A DNA stretch of 64,000 nt from Viola odorata. Its lineage: Eukaryota; Streptophyta; Magnoliopsida; Malpighiales; Violaceae. The notes under the pieces are model-generated. The model was not told the origin of the DNA, made no database searches, and saw only the letters and a list, made by a program, of their open reading frames with translations. Shown one piece after another: positions 1 through 9,260 of the stretch. Location: positions 8,873,501 to 8,937,500 of the forward strand of contig OY829544.1 in the NCBI GenBank assembly GCA_963691705.1, read 5' to 3'. How positions within the stretch are numbered: the stretch's first letter is position 1; the number at the start of each line of letters is the position of its first letter. The position numbers and the translations under genes are program-made.

Positions 1-217
1 CGTGGAACAGATCATTGTTAGATTAATTCATGATGTTTTTCAGGATGTTTTACTCTTACCGTGCTTTACCTGGGTTGTGAGTTGTTTCTGTTTATAGGTT
101 GGTGTTCATTTTTCCTCTGTATTCTTTCTTCTTAGGCAGTTTATAGCTGCCCTTCTTTGCTGTCATGAGCTTCATGACAGCATATTAATATATCTTCCGT
201 CTATTTAAAAAAAAAAT
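1..217 (+). mobile_element. 3' end of a LINE (non-LTR retrotransposon), cut by the window edge
   Basis: A non-coding stretch ends in a run of ten A at about 208-217, as expected for a LINE 3' untranslated region. Just before the tail it carries a perfect hairpin: an 11-bp stem (158-168 with 172-182) and a 3-nt loop. A weaker stem GGCAG/CTGCC lies at 135-151. The full LINE at 1416-7057 has a comparable hairpin near its own 3' end, which supports the call. No coding part is visible, so clade and length are unknown. Confidence 0.55.
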
Positions 218-366
218 GACATATATTGTTCTAGCAATGAAAAAAATATAACTGTAATAATAGACAAGTCTTTGAAATCTAAAGTACGGTAATATGATCT
301 ACTTCATCTAATTGATTAGTCATCTTGTGGATCAAAATCAAATGTTGGCCTATATCCACCATGTAG

Positions 367-1387
367 TTATTTAAGTTGTTTGACGACATATCTTTTCCTG
401 AATTTTTCTGGCAACGCAAAGAAAAAATCAAGCTTGTGACTATCTTTCATGATCAACTCCCCAGCATCCATCGTCTCTTCTTCCGACAATCCATCTATCT
501 TCATGATCTCTTGAAACAACGTCATTTTTCTCTCACTATTCTCAGTCTCCTTTTTGAAAAATATTGCAATCTCCCTAATATCATTCCTGGATTCTCTGTA
601 AGCATTCCCAAAGTTTCCAAATTCTTCTAGCATAGATTCAAGTAAATTGTCATTACTTCTTGATCTTTTTTTGTCACCTTTTTTGCTTACTTGAGTCAAC
701 TTTGGTGGTTGGAAGCCTGGTGGAATGTCATTGTTGCTTGATAGTTCAACTTCCATAACTTCATTGACATCTTTATCGTCACTAATTTCTTGTTCATCTT
801 TGTCAATTTCTTCTACCATTTCTTCAGGTCCAGCTGCACCTTCTCCATTTGTTCTATCTTTGCCATAGACAATAGCTAAACTGTCATAATAGACAAAAGG
901 CTTGTTTCTCATACGAGTTGCATCTCTATTCCCCTGTACACAAGAAAATTAAAATTAAAATTAAATTCTCATTATCCAATAAGTGGAAGAAAAAAAATGA
1001 TCGTATGCATTTGAATATTTTCTTTACCCATTCATCAAAAACATCTTTGTCAGCTATGATACACTTATCCTTGTCATCTCATCCAAATCCACTGCAATTT
1101 GGTCCTAACATTTCAGCATTTGCAAAATATTATCTTCGTAACGTCTTCACTCTAGATTCAATATGCGGGGTAGACTTAAGATCACAACCAGGCAGTTTTA
1201 CCTCGAGCATTTTCTCAATCTCCATAAGGTAACCTGATCTGAAATTAATACTGTCACCTCTCCAACTAATATTGTCCTTCAATTCAACCAAGCATTCGAC
1301 AAGTTTTTCATCTTCTTTTGCTGACTATTGACGATGATTAGTGGTTTTTTGTTTCTTTGATTTATTACTGATGTTGGAGGGTTCCAT
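367..1387 (-). pseudogene. Myb/SANT-like domain protein gene, decayed
   Basis: Two exons can be reconstructed: 1387-1028 with an ATG at 1387-1385, then 933-367. The donor is TGG|gtaaag and the acceptor tgtacag|GGG. Together they would encode about 308 residues. The first exon matches the Myb/SANT-like DNA-binding domain (PF12776 type) of plant L10-interacting-MYB/At2g29880-like proteins: GDSINFRSGYLMEIE, then EMLGPNCSGFG, then ADKDVFDEW. The second exon has the usual RNKPFVYYD and an acidic, Lys-rich tail. Three in-frame stops break the first exon: TAG at 1325-1327 (expected Trp), TAA at 1130-1132 (probably Gln) and TGA at 1079-1081 (expected Trp). Each is explained by one C-to-T or G-to-A change. 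These proteins are related to the Myb-like ORF of PIF/Harbinger transposons, so it could be an old transposon gene. The LINE at 1416-7057 sits 14-28 bp upstream of the ATG. Confidence 0.7.
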
Positions 1388-1400
1388 TCCTATATTGCCA

Positions 1401-1414
1401 GAAATACAATAACA
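1401..1414. repeat. Target-site duplication, left copy (LINE 3' side)
   Basis: GAAATACAATAACA here matches GAAATGCAATAACA at 7058-7071 with one mismatch. The two copies bracket the LINE exactly, next to its A-rich tail on this side. The following T is also shared. Confidence 0.85.
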
Positions 1415-1599
1415 TTTTTTTTAATAGGCTGTGATTATTATTAGAAAAAGAAAGAAAAAGTCATGTAGAGCATGACATTACAAAAAGAAACTGCTGATAG
1501 AGCAGCAGACCAGAAACATGGAGCTGCTGTCAAAACAGCAGAAGAACGCACACTACCTGCCCGCTATAGAAACAACGAAACTACCACGAAAGCAACAAA

Positions 1600-4500
1600 T
1601 CAAACTAACCCTCCCGTATGCATAGTGCCCCAATCAAAAACCCAGGATGAAGATATCAACATCTGTGTAGCAGAGTAGGGGAACTGAGAATGACGATGAC
1701 GGAGCCACTGTTGCCACGTAGAAAAAATGGAGTTAATTAACCGAAACTCGCAGAAGTGATTGTGATTGAAGATGACACTGTTCCGCTGATTCCAAATATT
1801 CCAAAGAATGGCATATGGCAAAGTTTTCCAAATTAGCCGCCCTTGTGTCGTCAAGGGACCCAGCATTTCACCCCAACAAGACCAGAGATCCGCGATAGAA
1901 CGTGGCTCCACCCACAAGACACCAACCCACTTCAAAAAGAAGCTCCAAATTTTCCTTGTCACTGAACAATGAAGTAGAAGGTGATCAGCAGTTTCCTCCG
2001 CTGCGGAGCAAAGGGGACACAAGCTCTCTTCCTCTTCAAGCATTCTACGCCTACGAAGAAACCCACGTGTGACAATTCTGTCTTGCATCGCCAACCACAC
2101 CATATACTCCACACGATGAGGTACAAGCTTACTCCAACAAGATAGCAGGACTTCATTGCTTCTAGCGCCATATCGTTTAGTTTCTAGTCCTCTACACATC
2201 GACCTTACCGAATATAGAACCGTGTGATCCAATGTCCACTCGAGATTATCCCGATCAAGCCCCTCTAATGGACTACCCAGCTGGACCAATAAATCAATTA
2301 ACTCCTCCTGTTCCCATTCAAATAGCTCTTGTCTCCAGCACCACTTCCAAACCCACACCGTCCCTTCCCAAGCCCCAAACTTATCCACCGTGCCCAGCTT
2401 ATTCTCGGAAAGCGAATACAGCCGCGGGAATCTGTATGCAAGAGGAGTGTGCAAGACCCAAGGATCCCACCAGAACTGAAAAACACCCTCGTTTCCAAGC
2501 TTCAACCTAGTATTGGCAGTCCAGAACCCAAAGATATCCCCACCTCGGTTACAAACCGACACGATGTCTCCCCATACTCTAGAATATTTCACTCTATCTC
2601 CCCGCCAAAGATCACCAATCGACGTAAAATCATATTCTTTGCGAATGATGGCAGCCCAAAGCTTATTCTCTCCACGGAATAAATTCCAAACCCATTTAAA
2701 CATTAAAGCTTCATTTCTGGTTTTTAAACACCCAATGCCCAGGCCCCCCAAATCTAGAGGTCTCTTAGCGACCTCCCACTTAACTTTAGGAAGCCCTTTC
2801 TGTAAATCATCCCCACTCCACAGGAATCTCCTCATAATGCGCTCGCAACGACTGATGACTATTTTTGGCATCCTAAACAATGACATATTGTACACTGGGA
2901 TACTAGATAATACCGATTTGATGAGGGTAATTCTGCCCCCCACCGACAACAACGCTCCTTTCCAACTTGCAAGTTTCCTCCTCATTCCTTGAACCAGGAA
3001 ATCCCAACTGGAAATCCGCCTTGTATTCAAGCCAACAAATGAACCCAAATAACGAAACGGCAGCTGCTCATGTCTGCACCCCGCCCTACGAGCCAGAGTA
3101 TCACCTGAAGCTTTGCAGACGTTAATTCCCACCAAAGTACTTTTGTGATAATTAACCTTCAGCCCTGAGTAAGCGTCAAACCAACGGAGAATGCCCTTGA
3201 CGCACTGAATTTCCTTTTCGTCGTTGCGGACAAAAATAAGCGTATCATCCGCAAACTGAAGGTGAGTAATCCTCCAACCAAGGCTCTCGTTACCCACACC
3301 TCTAATCAACCCACTGCTTTGCGCTCTCCTAATCAACTGATTCATTCCCTCCGCTGCAATGTTAAAAAGAAACGGAGACATCGGACAACCCTGTCGCAGA
3401 CCACGCCCGACATTGAATTCCCCCGACGGAGACCCGTTTATCAAGACTGAGACTCTGGCAGTACCTAAGCATTCTTGAATCCATCCCCTCCACTTCGAAC
3501 TAAACCTCATGTGGGACATGACATCATCAAGATAACCCCAGTCTACCGAATCATAAGCCTTTTCACAATCCAGCTTAAAAAGAAACCCCTGTTCCTTAGA
3601 CTTTTTCAAGTAACTAGTGACTTCGTTAGCTAATAGAACGCAATCCAGGGTGTGTCTCTCTCTGATAAAACCATACTGGTCTTCACTAACGATAGACCTG
3701 ATCACAGAACTCAAACGATTAGCCAGCAGTTTGGATATGATCTTGTAAAAGCAGCTTACCAAACTAATGGGACGAAACTCGCTGAAGCGTTTAGCAGCTG
3801 ACACCTTCGGAATGAGAGTAAGGAAAGATGCATTAGCTCCCCTCGGAAATCTCCCAGATCGAAAAAACTCCTTCACCAACAGACACATATCCGGACCAAT
3901 GATATCCCACGCTTTCTGCACGAAGCGCATCGAAAATCCATCAGGCCCCGGGGTCTTGTCCCCTCCGCAGGAGTTGACCGCCTCCCAAATCTCCTCCGCC
4001 GAGGCCTCCCTATCCAGCCCTTCGACCTCTGAATCACTAAGCTTAGAAAACCCAATATCCGCAAGCCTAGGCCTATCTCACCTGTCAGCGTTGAAAAATT
4101 GGGAAAAGTGTCGAACAACTGCTGCTTTTATCTCTTCTGGAGTCGTAGCCCTCCCCTGTTCATGACTAATCTCAGAAATGTTATTCTTACTGGTCTGCAC
4201 TTTAGCCGAGACATGGAAAAACTTGGTGTTCCGATCGCCTAGCAAATCCCTCTTAAAACGGGACTTTTGTTGCCACATTTTGCAGACATGGCCTTGCTGA
4301 TCCCACAAAGCCGCAAGATCTCTCATTTTTTCTGCTTGTTCCTCTTCCCCCAAAATCCTCTCATCCTCAATCTTGTCCCAAGCATCCACTCTGCCTTGGA
4401 GCTCTCTAAGACGACCTTTGACATCCCCAAAGTGATCTCGGTTCCATGTTTTTAGTCTACCCTTCAGCCATCTCATTTTTAGAACCATCATGTTGTCTCC

Positions 4501-5304
4501 CGGGTAAGCCGCCTCTGCTTCAGTCCATAGCCTCTTCACATTATCCTTAAACCCTTGAACGTCCCACCACGACCCAAGATCTCTGAACGGTTTCGGCCCC
4601 CAATTCACCAGATTTTCCCCCACTAAAAGTGGAACGTGATCAGATCCATTTCTGCCCAAGGCAGATGCTCTGAGATCTATAAATTTGATACTCCACTCAG
4701 GGTGAATCATGACGCGGTCTATTCTACTACGGCTAGCAGAGTTCGCCCAGGTAAATCTTCTGCCTGATAGAGGAATGTCCTGTAACCTGCAACGATCAAC
4801 CCACGACTGAAAATCAGTCATCCCTCTCGTCAAAATGCTCCCATGAAGTCTCTCTTCCAACCTGAGAACCTCGTTGAAATCTCCCGCGACCATGACTGGC
4901 ACCCCTCTGTTCTCAATCAAATCCGCTAGCTGCTGCCATAAGCTTCCCCTAGAAGTAGGGTCATTATACGCATATATGTTTAGGAAAGTACACCGAAAAT
5001 TGGACGAAACAAGGACCCCTTCCACCCAAATAAAACGGTCCCCTATAATATGATTACTTTCCGCAAAGTACCCCTTATCCCAAAGAGTTAATAGCCCACC
5101 CGACCTCCCCACAGAAGGAGCAACAATCCAAGCTATCTCATTACTACGCCATATAGTACTAATAAAAAAATCAGTAAAATCCGATTTCTTTGTTTCCTGC
5201 AGGAAACACACGTCCACCCTCTCTTTCTGAATGCTTCGTTTCACGAATCTACGCTTAGCTAACGACAACAAACCCCTACAATTCCATGATAACAATCTTA
5301 CCAT
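1600..5304 (-). pseudogene. LINE ORF2: endonuclease and reverse transcriptase, one nonsense codon
   Basis: A single frame of 1,235 codons is interrupted only by TGA at 4078-4080 (codon 409). The N-terminal part is an APE-type endonuclease, with LLSWNCRGL, QETK, GDFNEV, SRIDRVMIHPEW and SDHVPLL in the usual order. The reverse transcriptase follows, with FRPISLV, LRQGCPMSPFLFN and the catalytic FADD at codons 684-687. A C-terminal zf-RVT cysteine/histidine module (CPLC...ADHLLLHC) lies near codons 1095-1112, typical of plant L1-type LINEs. The stop separates endonuclease from reverse transcriptase, so a full-length protein is not expected without readthrough. No frameshift was seen. ORF2 starts 86 nt after the ORF1 stop. 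Confidence 0.93.
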
Positions 5305-5390
5305 TACCCTTGCCTGTTCACGCTAGCCAAAATCAGTTAGCACTTGTTGAAAGCTGCTACCTCCTTTTCGAACCGAGCAGTATCAAAACG

Positions 5391-6812
5391 TCACAGCGAG
5401 TCTTCGTTCACATTCTCAGTTAACGACATAGCTTTACCCAATTCCCAGATATCTCCTGCAAGGATAGTCGCTTCTAGAGTCTTGTTTGCTTGCCTTATGT
5501 CTTCGTCGTCCACCCGAACTCTACTGATTAGAGAACCCACCTCTGATATGTCCGTCACCAAACTGCCCATATTTCCTGCGAGTTTTTTAAATTTTCTTTT
5601 TCTAACAGTGACGTAGGTACCTAAAGGTACTCCAGCTCTCTCGGGACTGAATTGCATCTCCGCCACAACTTCAGTATTCCTGTTTATTCCAGGAGAACTC
5701 ACTTCCTGGTGCTCCTCATTTGCATCACCCATGGTCTCCACTTCGTCTTCTTCTTCACTCTGATCTTCCTCACTAAATTCCCCCCCAGACTTCCAGTCAA
5801 GATTGGATATAGCTCCTTGTAGGGGTTCCTCGTGGCATGTCACTTTGTGTTTGATCCCCCTTATGCTTACCAAGATTTCCCTGTAAACGAGCGTACTAGT
5901 TGTGGAAATAAGGAGACGTCCCACATCAAGCCATTTTTTATCCAGCGTCTGATCGTCTACTGCGACCAGTCCTCCTAATTGACTTCCTATCAGATCAAAA
6001 GTAGTCTGTCCCCACGCTTCAATTGGGATCCCGACACATTGCACCCAACATAATCTACCCTCATCCATCGATATCTCATTCCAGCGCTTGATCTTAATAA
6101 ACAAATCCTTAGTCACTGTATTGATCTCTTGTAAAGCTTTTTCCAGCAGAGTTTTGCTCTCGAACTCCAATAACACTAACCCTCGACCCATCATCCGAGT
6201 TACACACACCCAACCCGCTTCAAGGACCAGTTCTTGAATCTCAGGGATGTCTTCTAAGCGTTTGAGAGCTCCAACAGCACACTTTTCAAGCCAAAGCTCA
6301 TTATGTTCAGGGATTGGTAGCTCGAGAACAGCCTTGTTTTCTAACAGTGACTCCTCCTCCTTGTCTTGCTTAGGAGGCACTAACACCTCTTTATACAATT
6401 TCCTCCTCTCCTCCATTCTCGGCTTACCCTTCATTTCCTGATATACAGGTGCTTCCACTTTATTAGGTTGGCCCCTATGTCTCCCATGCTTCCCAATTGT
6501 ACACCGAATTTCCGAGGCACCTATGAGTTTGTGGTCTAACGCGTATTCCATTTCCCTAGGATCGTCAATTCCATCGAAACGAATAAAAGCAAATCTCTTA
6601 CCTGCCTGATTCCTACGGTTTGGAATAAAGATGTCTCTTAGGGATCCAAACCTAGGCAGGTCCCACCTTCTAATGATAAGCCGCTCCAAAATCTTGTGAT
6701 CCACGTACTGGGGTAAGTTTTCAATATAATAGGTAATGACGTTTGCGTTCTCGTCTCTGTGTTGATACGGAGAACCAGACGGTCTCCTCAGATCACGATT
6801 TCTCGAGTCCAT
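5391..6812 (-). CDS. LINE ORF1: RRM-containing RNA-binding protein
   Basis: This is an intact reading frame of 473 residues from the ATG at 6812-6810; an upstream in-frame ATG would add 11 residues. The start of the protein is an RNA-recognition motif: RNP2-like ITYYIENLP near residue 26 and RNP1-like KRFAFIRF near residue 74. A central DUF4283-like region follows (RLCWVQCVGIPIEAWG), then an acidic segment rich in Glu, Asp and Ser. No CCHC zinc knuckle was seen. ORF1 proteins bind the LINE RNA to form the retrotransposition particle. ORF1 is uninterrupted while ORF2 carries one stop. Confidence 0.88.
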   Translation of the reverse strand: MDSRNRDLRRPSGSPYQHRDENANVITYYIENLPQYVDHKILERLIIRRWDLPRFGSLRDIFIPNRRNQAGKRFAFIRFDGIDDPREMEYALDHKLIGASEIRCTIGKHGRHRGQPNKVEAPVYQEMKGKPRMEERRKLYKEVLVPPKQDKEEESLLENKAVLELPIPEHNELWLEKCAVGALKRLEDIPEIQELVLEAGWVCVTRMMGRGLVLLEFESKTLLEKALQEINTVTKDLFIKIKRWNEISMDEGRLCWVQCVGIPIEAWGQTTFDLIGSQLGGLVAVDDQTLDKKWLDVGRLLISTTSTLVYREILVSIRGIKHKVTCHEEPLQGAISNLDWKSGGEFSEEDQSEEEDEVETMGDANEEHQEVSSPGINRNTEVVAEMQFSPERAGVPLGTYVTVRKRKFKKLAGNMGSLVTDISEVGSLISRVRVDDEDIRQANKTLEATILAGDIWELGKAMSLTENVNEDSL

Positions 6813-7057
6813 GCAGGGAACCACAAAAGTTAACAAGAAGAACACGGGTGAAGGAAAGAACTGAAAAACTGTCAGCTGAGATTTGAACGGGCGGTTAAAG
6901 GGAGTTAAATTTCACCCCGACCACAGTGGGTGTATCGGTGTTTGATATCTCTCCGGCAGCAGTGGGCACGCCGGAGGGGCAAAGCCTAACCAGATGCGGC
7001 TATGGATTTGGCTGATGGCGGCTAGGGTTTCTTCGCAGCACCCCCACTAGTTGTTGA

Positions 7058-7071
7058 GAAATGCAATAACA
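7058..7071. repeat. Target-site duplication, right copy (LINE 5' side)
   Basis: GAAATGCAATAACA pairs with 1401-1414 and marks the 5' end of the LINE. It shows that the element is not 5'-truncated, unlike most genomic LINE copies. Confidence 0.85.
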
Positions 7072-7907
7072 TAATATATCATTTTGAACACGACATAATA
7101 TCATCTCAAAACTATCAATATAAATAGTTCACAATTTTTCCACACGACAAGATCAAGAATAAACTAATCTTTTGTAATGTGACGAATAAAACAAAGTATA
7201 ATATTTTAGGAATAGAGAAGAAGAAGAGGATGAAGTTTTAAAAACAGAGAAAGAAGAAGACGCTTTATTAGGTTATTTTTTATAATTAGTTTTGGACAAA
7301 TATGTCATTTTAAAAAAAAAACTTTTCCTGTAGGGGGAATCACTCTCCCCACCCCCTAGCCAAAGAATCACTCTCCCCCATTTTTTGTAAAGTTAAGGCG
7401 GTTAAGGAAAGTTGGATTCCGAGGGAGAGTGATTCCTTGTCGCAACAAAACGCAATAAAGCTCGGAATCTCAGATTTAAGAGTTACTTTCCTTCCTAATT
7501 CTGCCAACCAAACACTACCTATAATCACACGATAAAAAAATTTGTGCTTCGTAGCCAAACCGAACCAATGGTGGAGCACCGCATTATATAGTTCCATCTG
7601 TTCTCCGTACGTCAGTTGGCCATGATCATCTATCATTTTTAACTAACATGTACAAATTAGTGTATGTTTTGTCGCTGATCACTTTGGATTCTACAGTTCA
7701 ATGCAAAAAATCTTGGTAACACCAATTGCGGCATTATTGATTTCCGTCCAATTAGTAACAAAAATCATTATAAAGATTTGTTGGTTTCAACGTACCATGA
7801 GTGCAATAAATCGATGAATTGTGAAGAAATGAGCAGAAAACTACACACAAGAAACTAAAAAGAAGGAAAACACGGATCGACGATCGATCTCAGGCTCGGT
7901 CTCCGCA
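7072..7907. other. Spacer upstream of the LINE insertion
   Basis: AT-rich DNA with the inverted repeat described separately. An open frame on the minus strand at 7340-7636 crosses that repeat and has no recognisable domain, so I do not call it a gene. If the Myb/SANT-like gene once had its own promoter, that promoter should lie at the left of this stretch, pushed away by the LINE. Confidence 0.5.
7336..7436. repeat. Short inverted repeat, possible MITE end
   Basis: GGAATCACTCTCCC at 7336-7349 is repeated perfectly in inverted orientation at 7423-7436. A further direct copy of its core (GAATCACTCTCCCC) lies at 7365-7378. About 60 bp further right, 7495-7518 reads on the minus strand as a GTGTTTGGTTGG-type sequence often seen at ends of PIF/Harbinger MITEs. 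No clean pair of ends with a target duplication could be fixed, so the element is not delimited. Confidence 0.4.
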
Positions 7908-8120
7908 ATGGAAATTTACGGCCGACTCCACGTGATGTTTATGATTGTTCTTGCAGCTGCAGCTGCGATAGTCGATATGAATGTGAATCCTCAAGAAGAT
8001 TTCATCACTACTGATGGGATTCGGGGTCTTGCATCGAGCAATAAACAGCTCCATCTTGTTCGTGCCATCAGTGGTGGTCTTTTTGAGCGCATGAGAGAGT
8101 GGTTTCAAGAATTGTGTTAG
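7908..8120 (+). CDS. Possible small secreted or membrane peptide (unrecognised)
   Basis: A 70-codon frame starts in a good context (GCAATGG). It begins with a hydrophobic stretch (about residues 8-22, MFMIVLAAAAAIV-like) that could be a signal peptide. The rest has no recognised motif and only one cysteine, which is the last residue. I do not recognise the family. An open frame also exists on the opposite strand here, so the openness may be chance. Confidence 0.22.
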   Translation: MEIYGRLHVMFMIVLAAAAAIVDMNVNPQEDFITTDGIRGLASSNKQLHLVRAISGGLFERMREWFQELC

Positions 8121-9027
8121 AAGAGACGTTGTTAGTCCTTAGGAATTATAAAGGTTCTGATGGGTTCTGTTGGGAAACTTGCCTCGTTATCTCATGCCTC
8201 ATGCATTCGTGCTTTTGCAACAATAAGTGGGTAATGTGCTTCCGGTGGGTTTAACATCCAAGGCCCATAATTATTGCATGTGGAAATAATATTGTCAATC
8301 ATGTACCAAAAACAATAAATGTGGGCAAAAATATTGTTCCTTAATTTTTACCCAAAGTTCGGTTTAGTTTGAGTTTTTTTTTTCCCGATATATCACCAGG
8401 AAAACATTCAATTCATTCGATCTTGTATAGGATCCCATTGCAGTTTTCGTTGGTAAGCAGGGTCTTGATCCCTCTTCTTGTTGATTAATGAAATTCATTC
8501 ATTTTTTTAAAACATGCAATTCAATATTCACCCTTTATAAGTATTCAGATATTGAGTTTGACATGAAATTGAAGAAAATAACAATGAAAAAAAATCATTT
8601 TATCTTTGAATCCGATATTAATTCGACATACATCATATTTATTTTTCATATATAATTTACTATTTTTCAAATTTTATAAAATGATCCTTAAGGTTCTTTA
8701 TTTTTTATAAATAATTTATTATATTTGATGTCTATCATATTTATCACCTAAGACATGTTTGTCTTTTCAAAAGGTTAAGGTAAAACGGAGGCCCGGCTAA
8801 ACGCTAAACGTTAAACGCTAAACGCCTGTGGCACGTAATTAAGAATAAGCTACTTCTACTATATATAGAGTGTTGTTCTTAAGAAAAAGACGATCGACAC
8901 AATTGAATTCACCGCCTATCCGATTTGTGAGAGAGTGATGGTCTCTATTACCCATGCAAAAGCTGGCAGGGAAGCACAGTAGTCATGAAGCAAGTAAAGC
9001 TTTTACTGTTTGCACGCAAGGTTAATA
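8121..9027. other. Intergenic spacer with a LINE-like 3' tail
   Basis: Around 8420-8516 the sequence (TCTTGTTGATTAATGAAATTC, then a T-run and A-run) looks like a LINE 3' end in plus orientation; this is a resemblance only. Further right are the 7-bp tandem repeat at 8797-8824 and a TATA-like ACTATATATAG at about 8858-8868, with no coding frame behind it. Confidence 0.35.
8797..8824. repeat. Four-copy 7-bp tandem repeat (CTAAACG)
   Basis: The sequence reads CTAAACG, CTAAACG, TTAAACG, CTAAACG without gaps. The 7-bp period and CTAAA core recall the plant telomere repeat CCCTAAA, but it is not a match. It lies about 35 bp before a TATA-like motif. Confidence 0.7.
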
Positions 9028-9260
9028 CTCCCTTGGGTCCAATTTAAACGTCATTTTAATTTTGGGAATATATATTAAAGAAGTCTGATGACTCATTATT
9101 TGAGACAATTTTGTCCCTTATTTTTTCTGGAATGTACGAGCGGTACAAAACTAAATTCGAGAAAAAATAAAAAGCAAAATTATCTCAAATAATGAATCAT
9201 CCGATTTTTTTAATATAAATACTCAAAATCAAAACGATTTTTAACTTGAGCCGAAGGGAG
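9028..9260. mobile_element. Stowaway-like MITE
   Basis: The 233-bp element begins CTCCCTTGGGTCC, ends with the inverted GGGAG and is flanked by TA on both sides (9026-9027, 9261-9262). Long imperfect internal inverted repeats include GACTCATTATTTGAGACAATTTTG and its complement. TA duplication and CTCCCT ends are the hallmarks of Stowaway (Tc1/mariner) MITEs. It shares its internal core with the elements at 19339-19768 and 47489-47747. Confidence 0.8.

Larger units (their letters stand above)
1416..7057 (-). mobile_element. Full-length LINE retrotransposon (L1 clade, RRM-type ORF1)
   Basis: The element runs on the minus strand from a GC-rich 5' untranslated region (about 7057-6813) through ORF1 (6812-5391) and ORF2 (5304-1600) to a short 3' region ending in a T-run on the plus strand (1415-1421). 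It is about 5.6 kb, the normal length of a complete plant LINE. Both ends are defined by a 14-bp target duplication with one mismatch. The 3' region holds small hairpins: CTGCTGT/ACAGCAG at 1524-1541 and GTCATG/CATGAC at 1460-1476. The near-identical duplication and single nonsense codon suggest a fairly recent insertion. RRM-containing ORF1 proteins are known from plant L1-clade LINEs such as the sugar beet BNR group; membership of that group is my inference. Confidence 0.92.

Noticed and set aside
7340..7636. 98-codon minus-strand frame
   Set aside because: It crosses an inverted repeat, has no known domain and has low-complexity ends; openness is probably chance.
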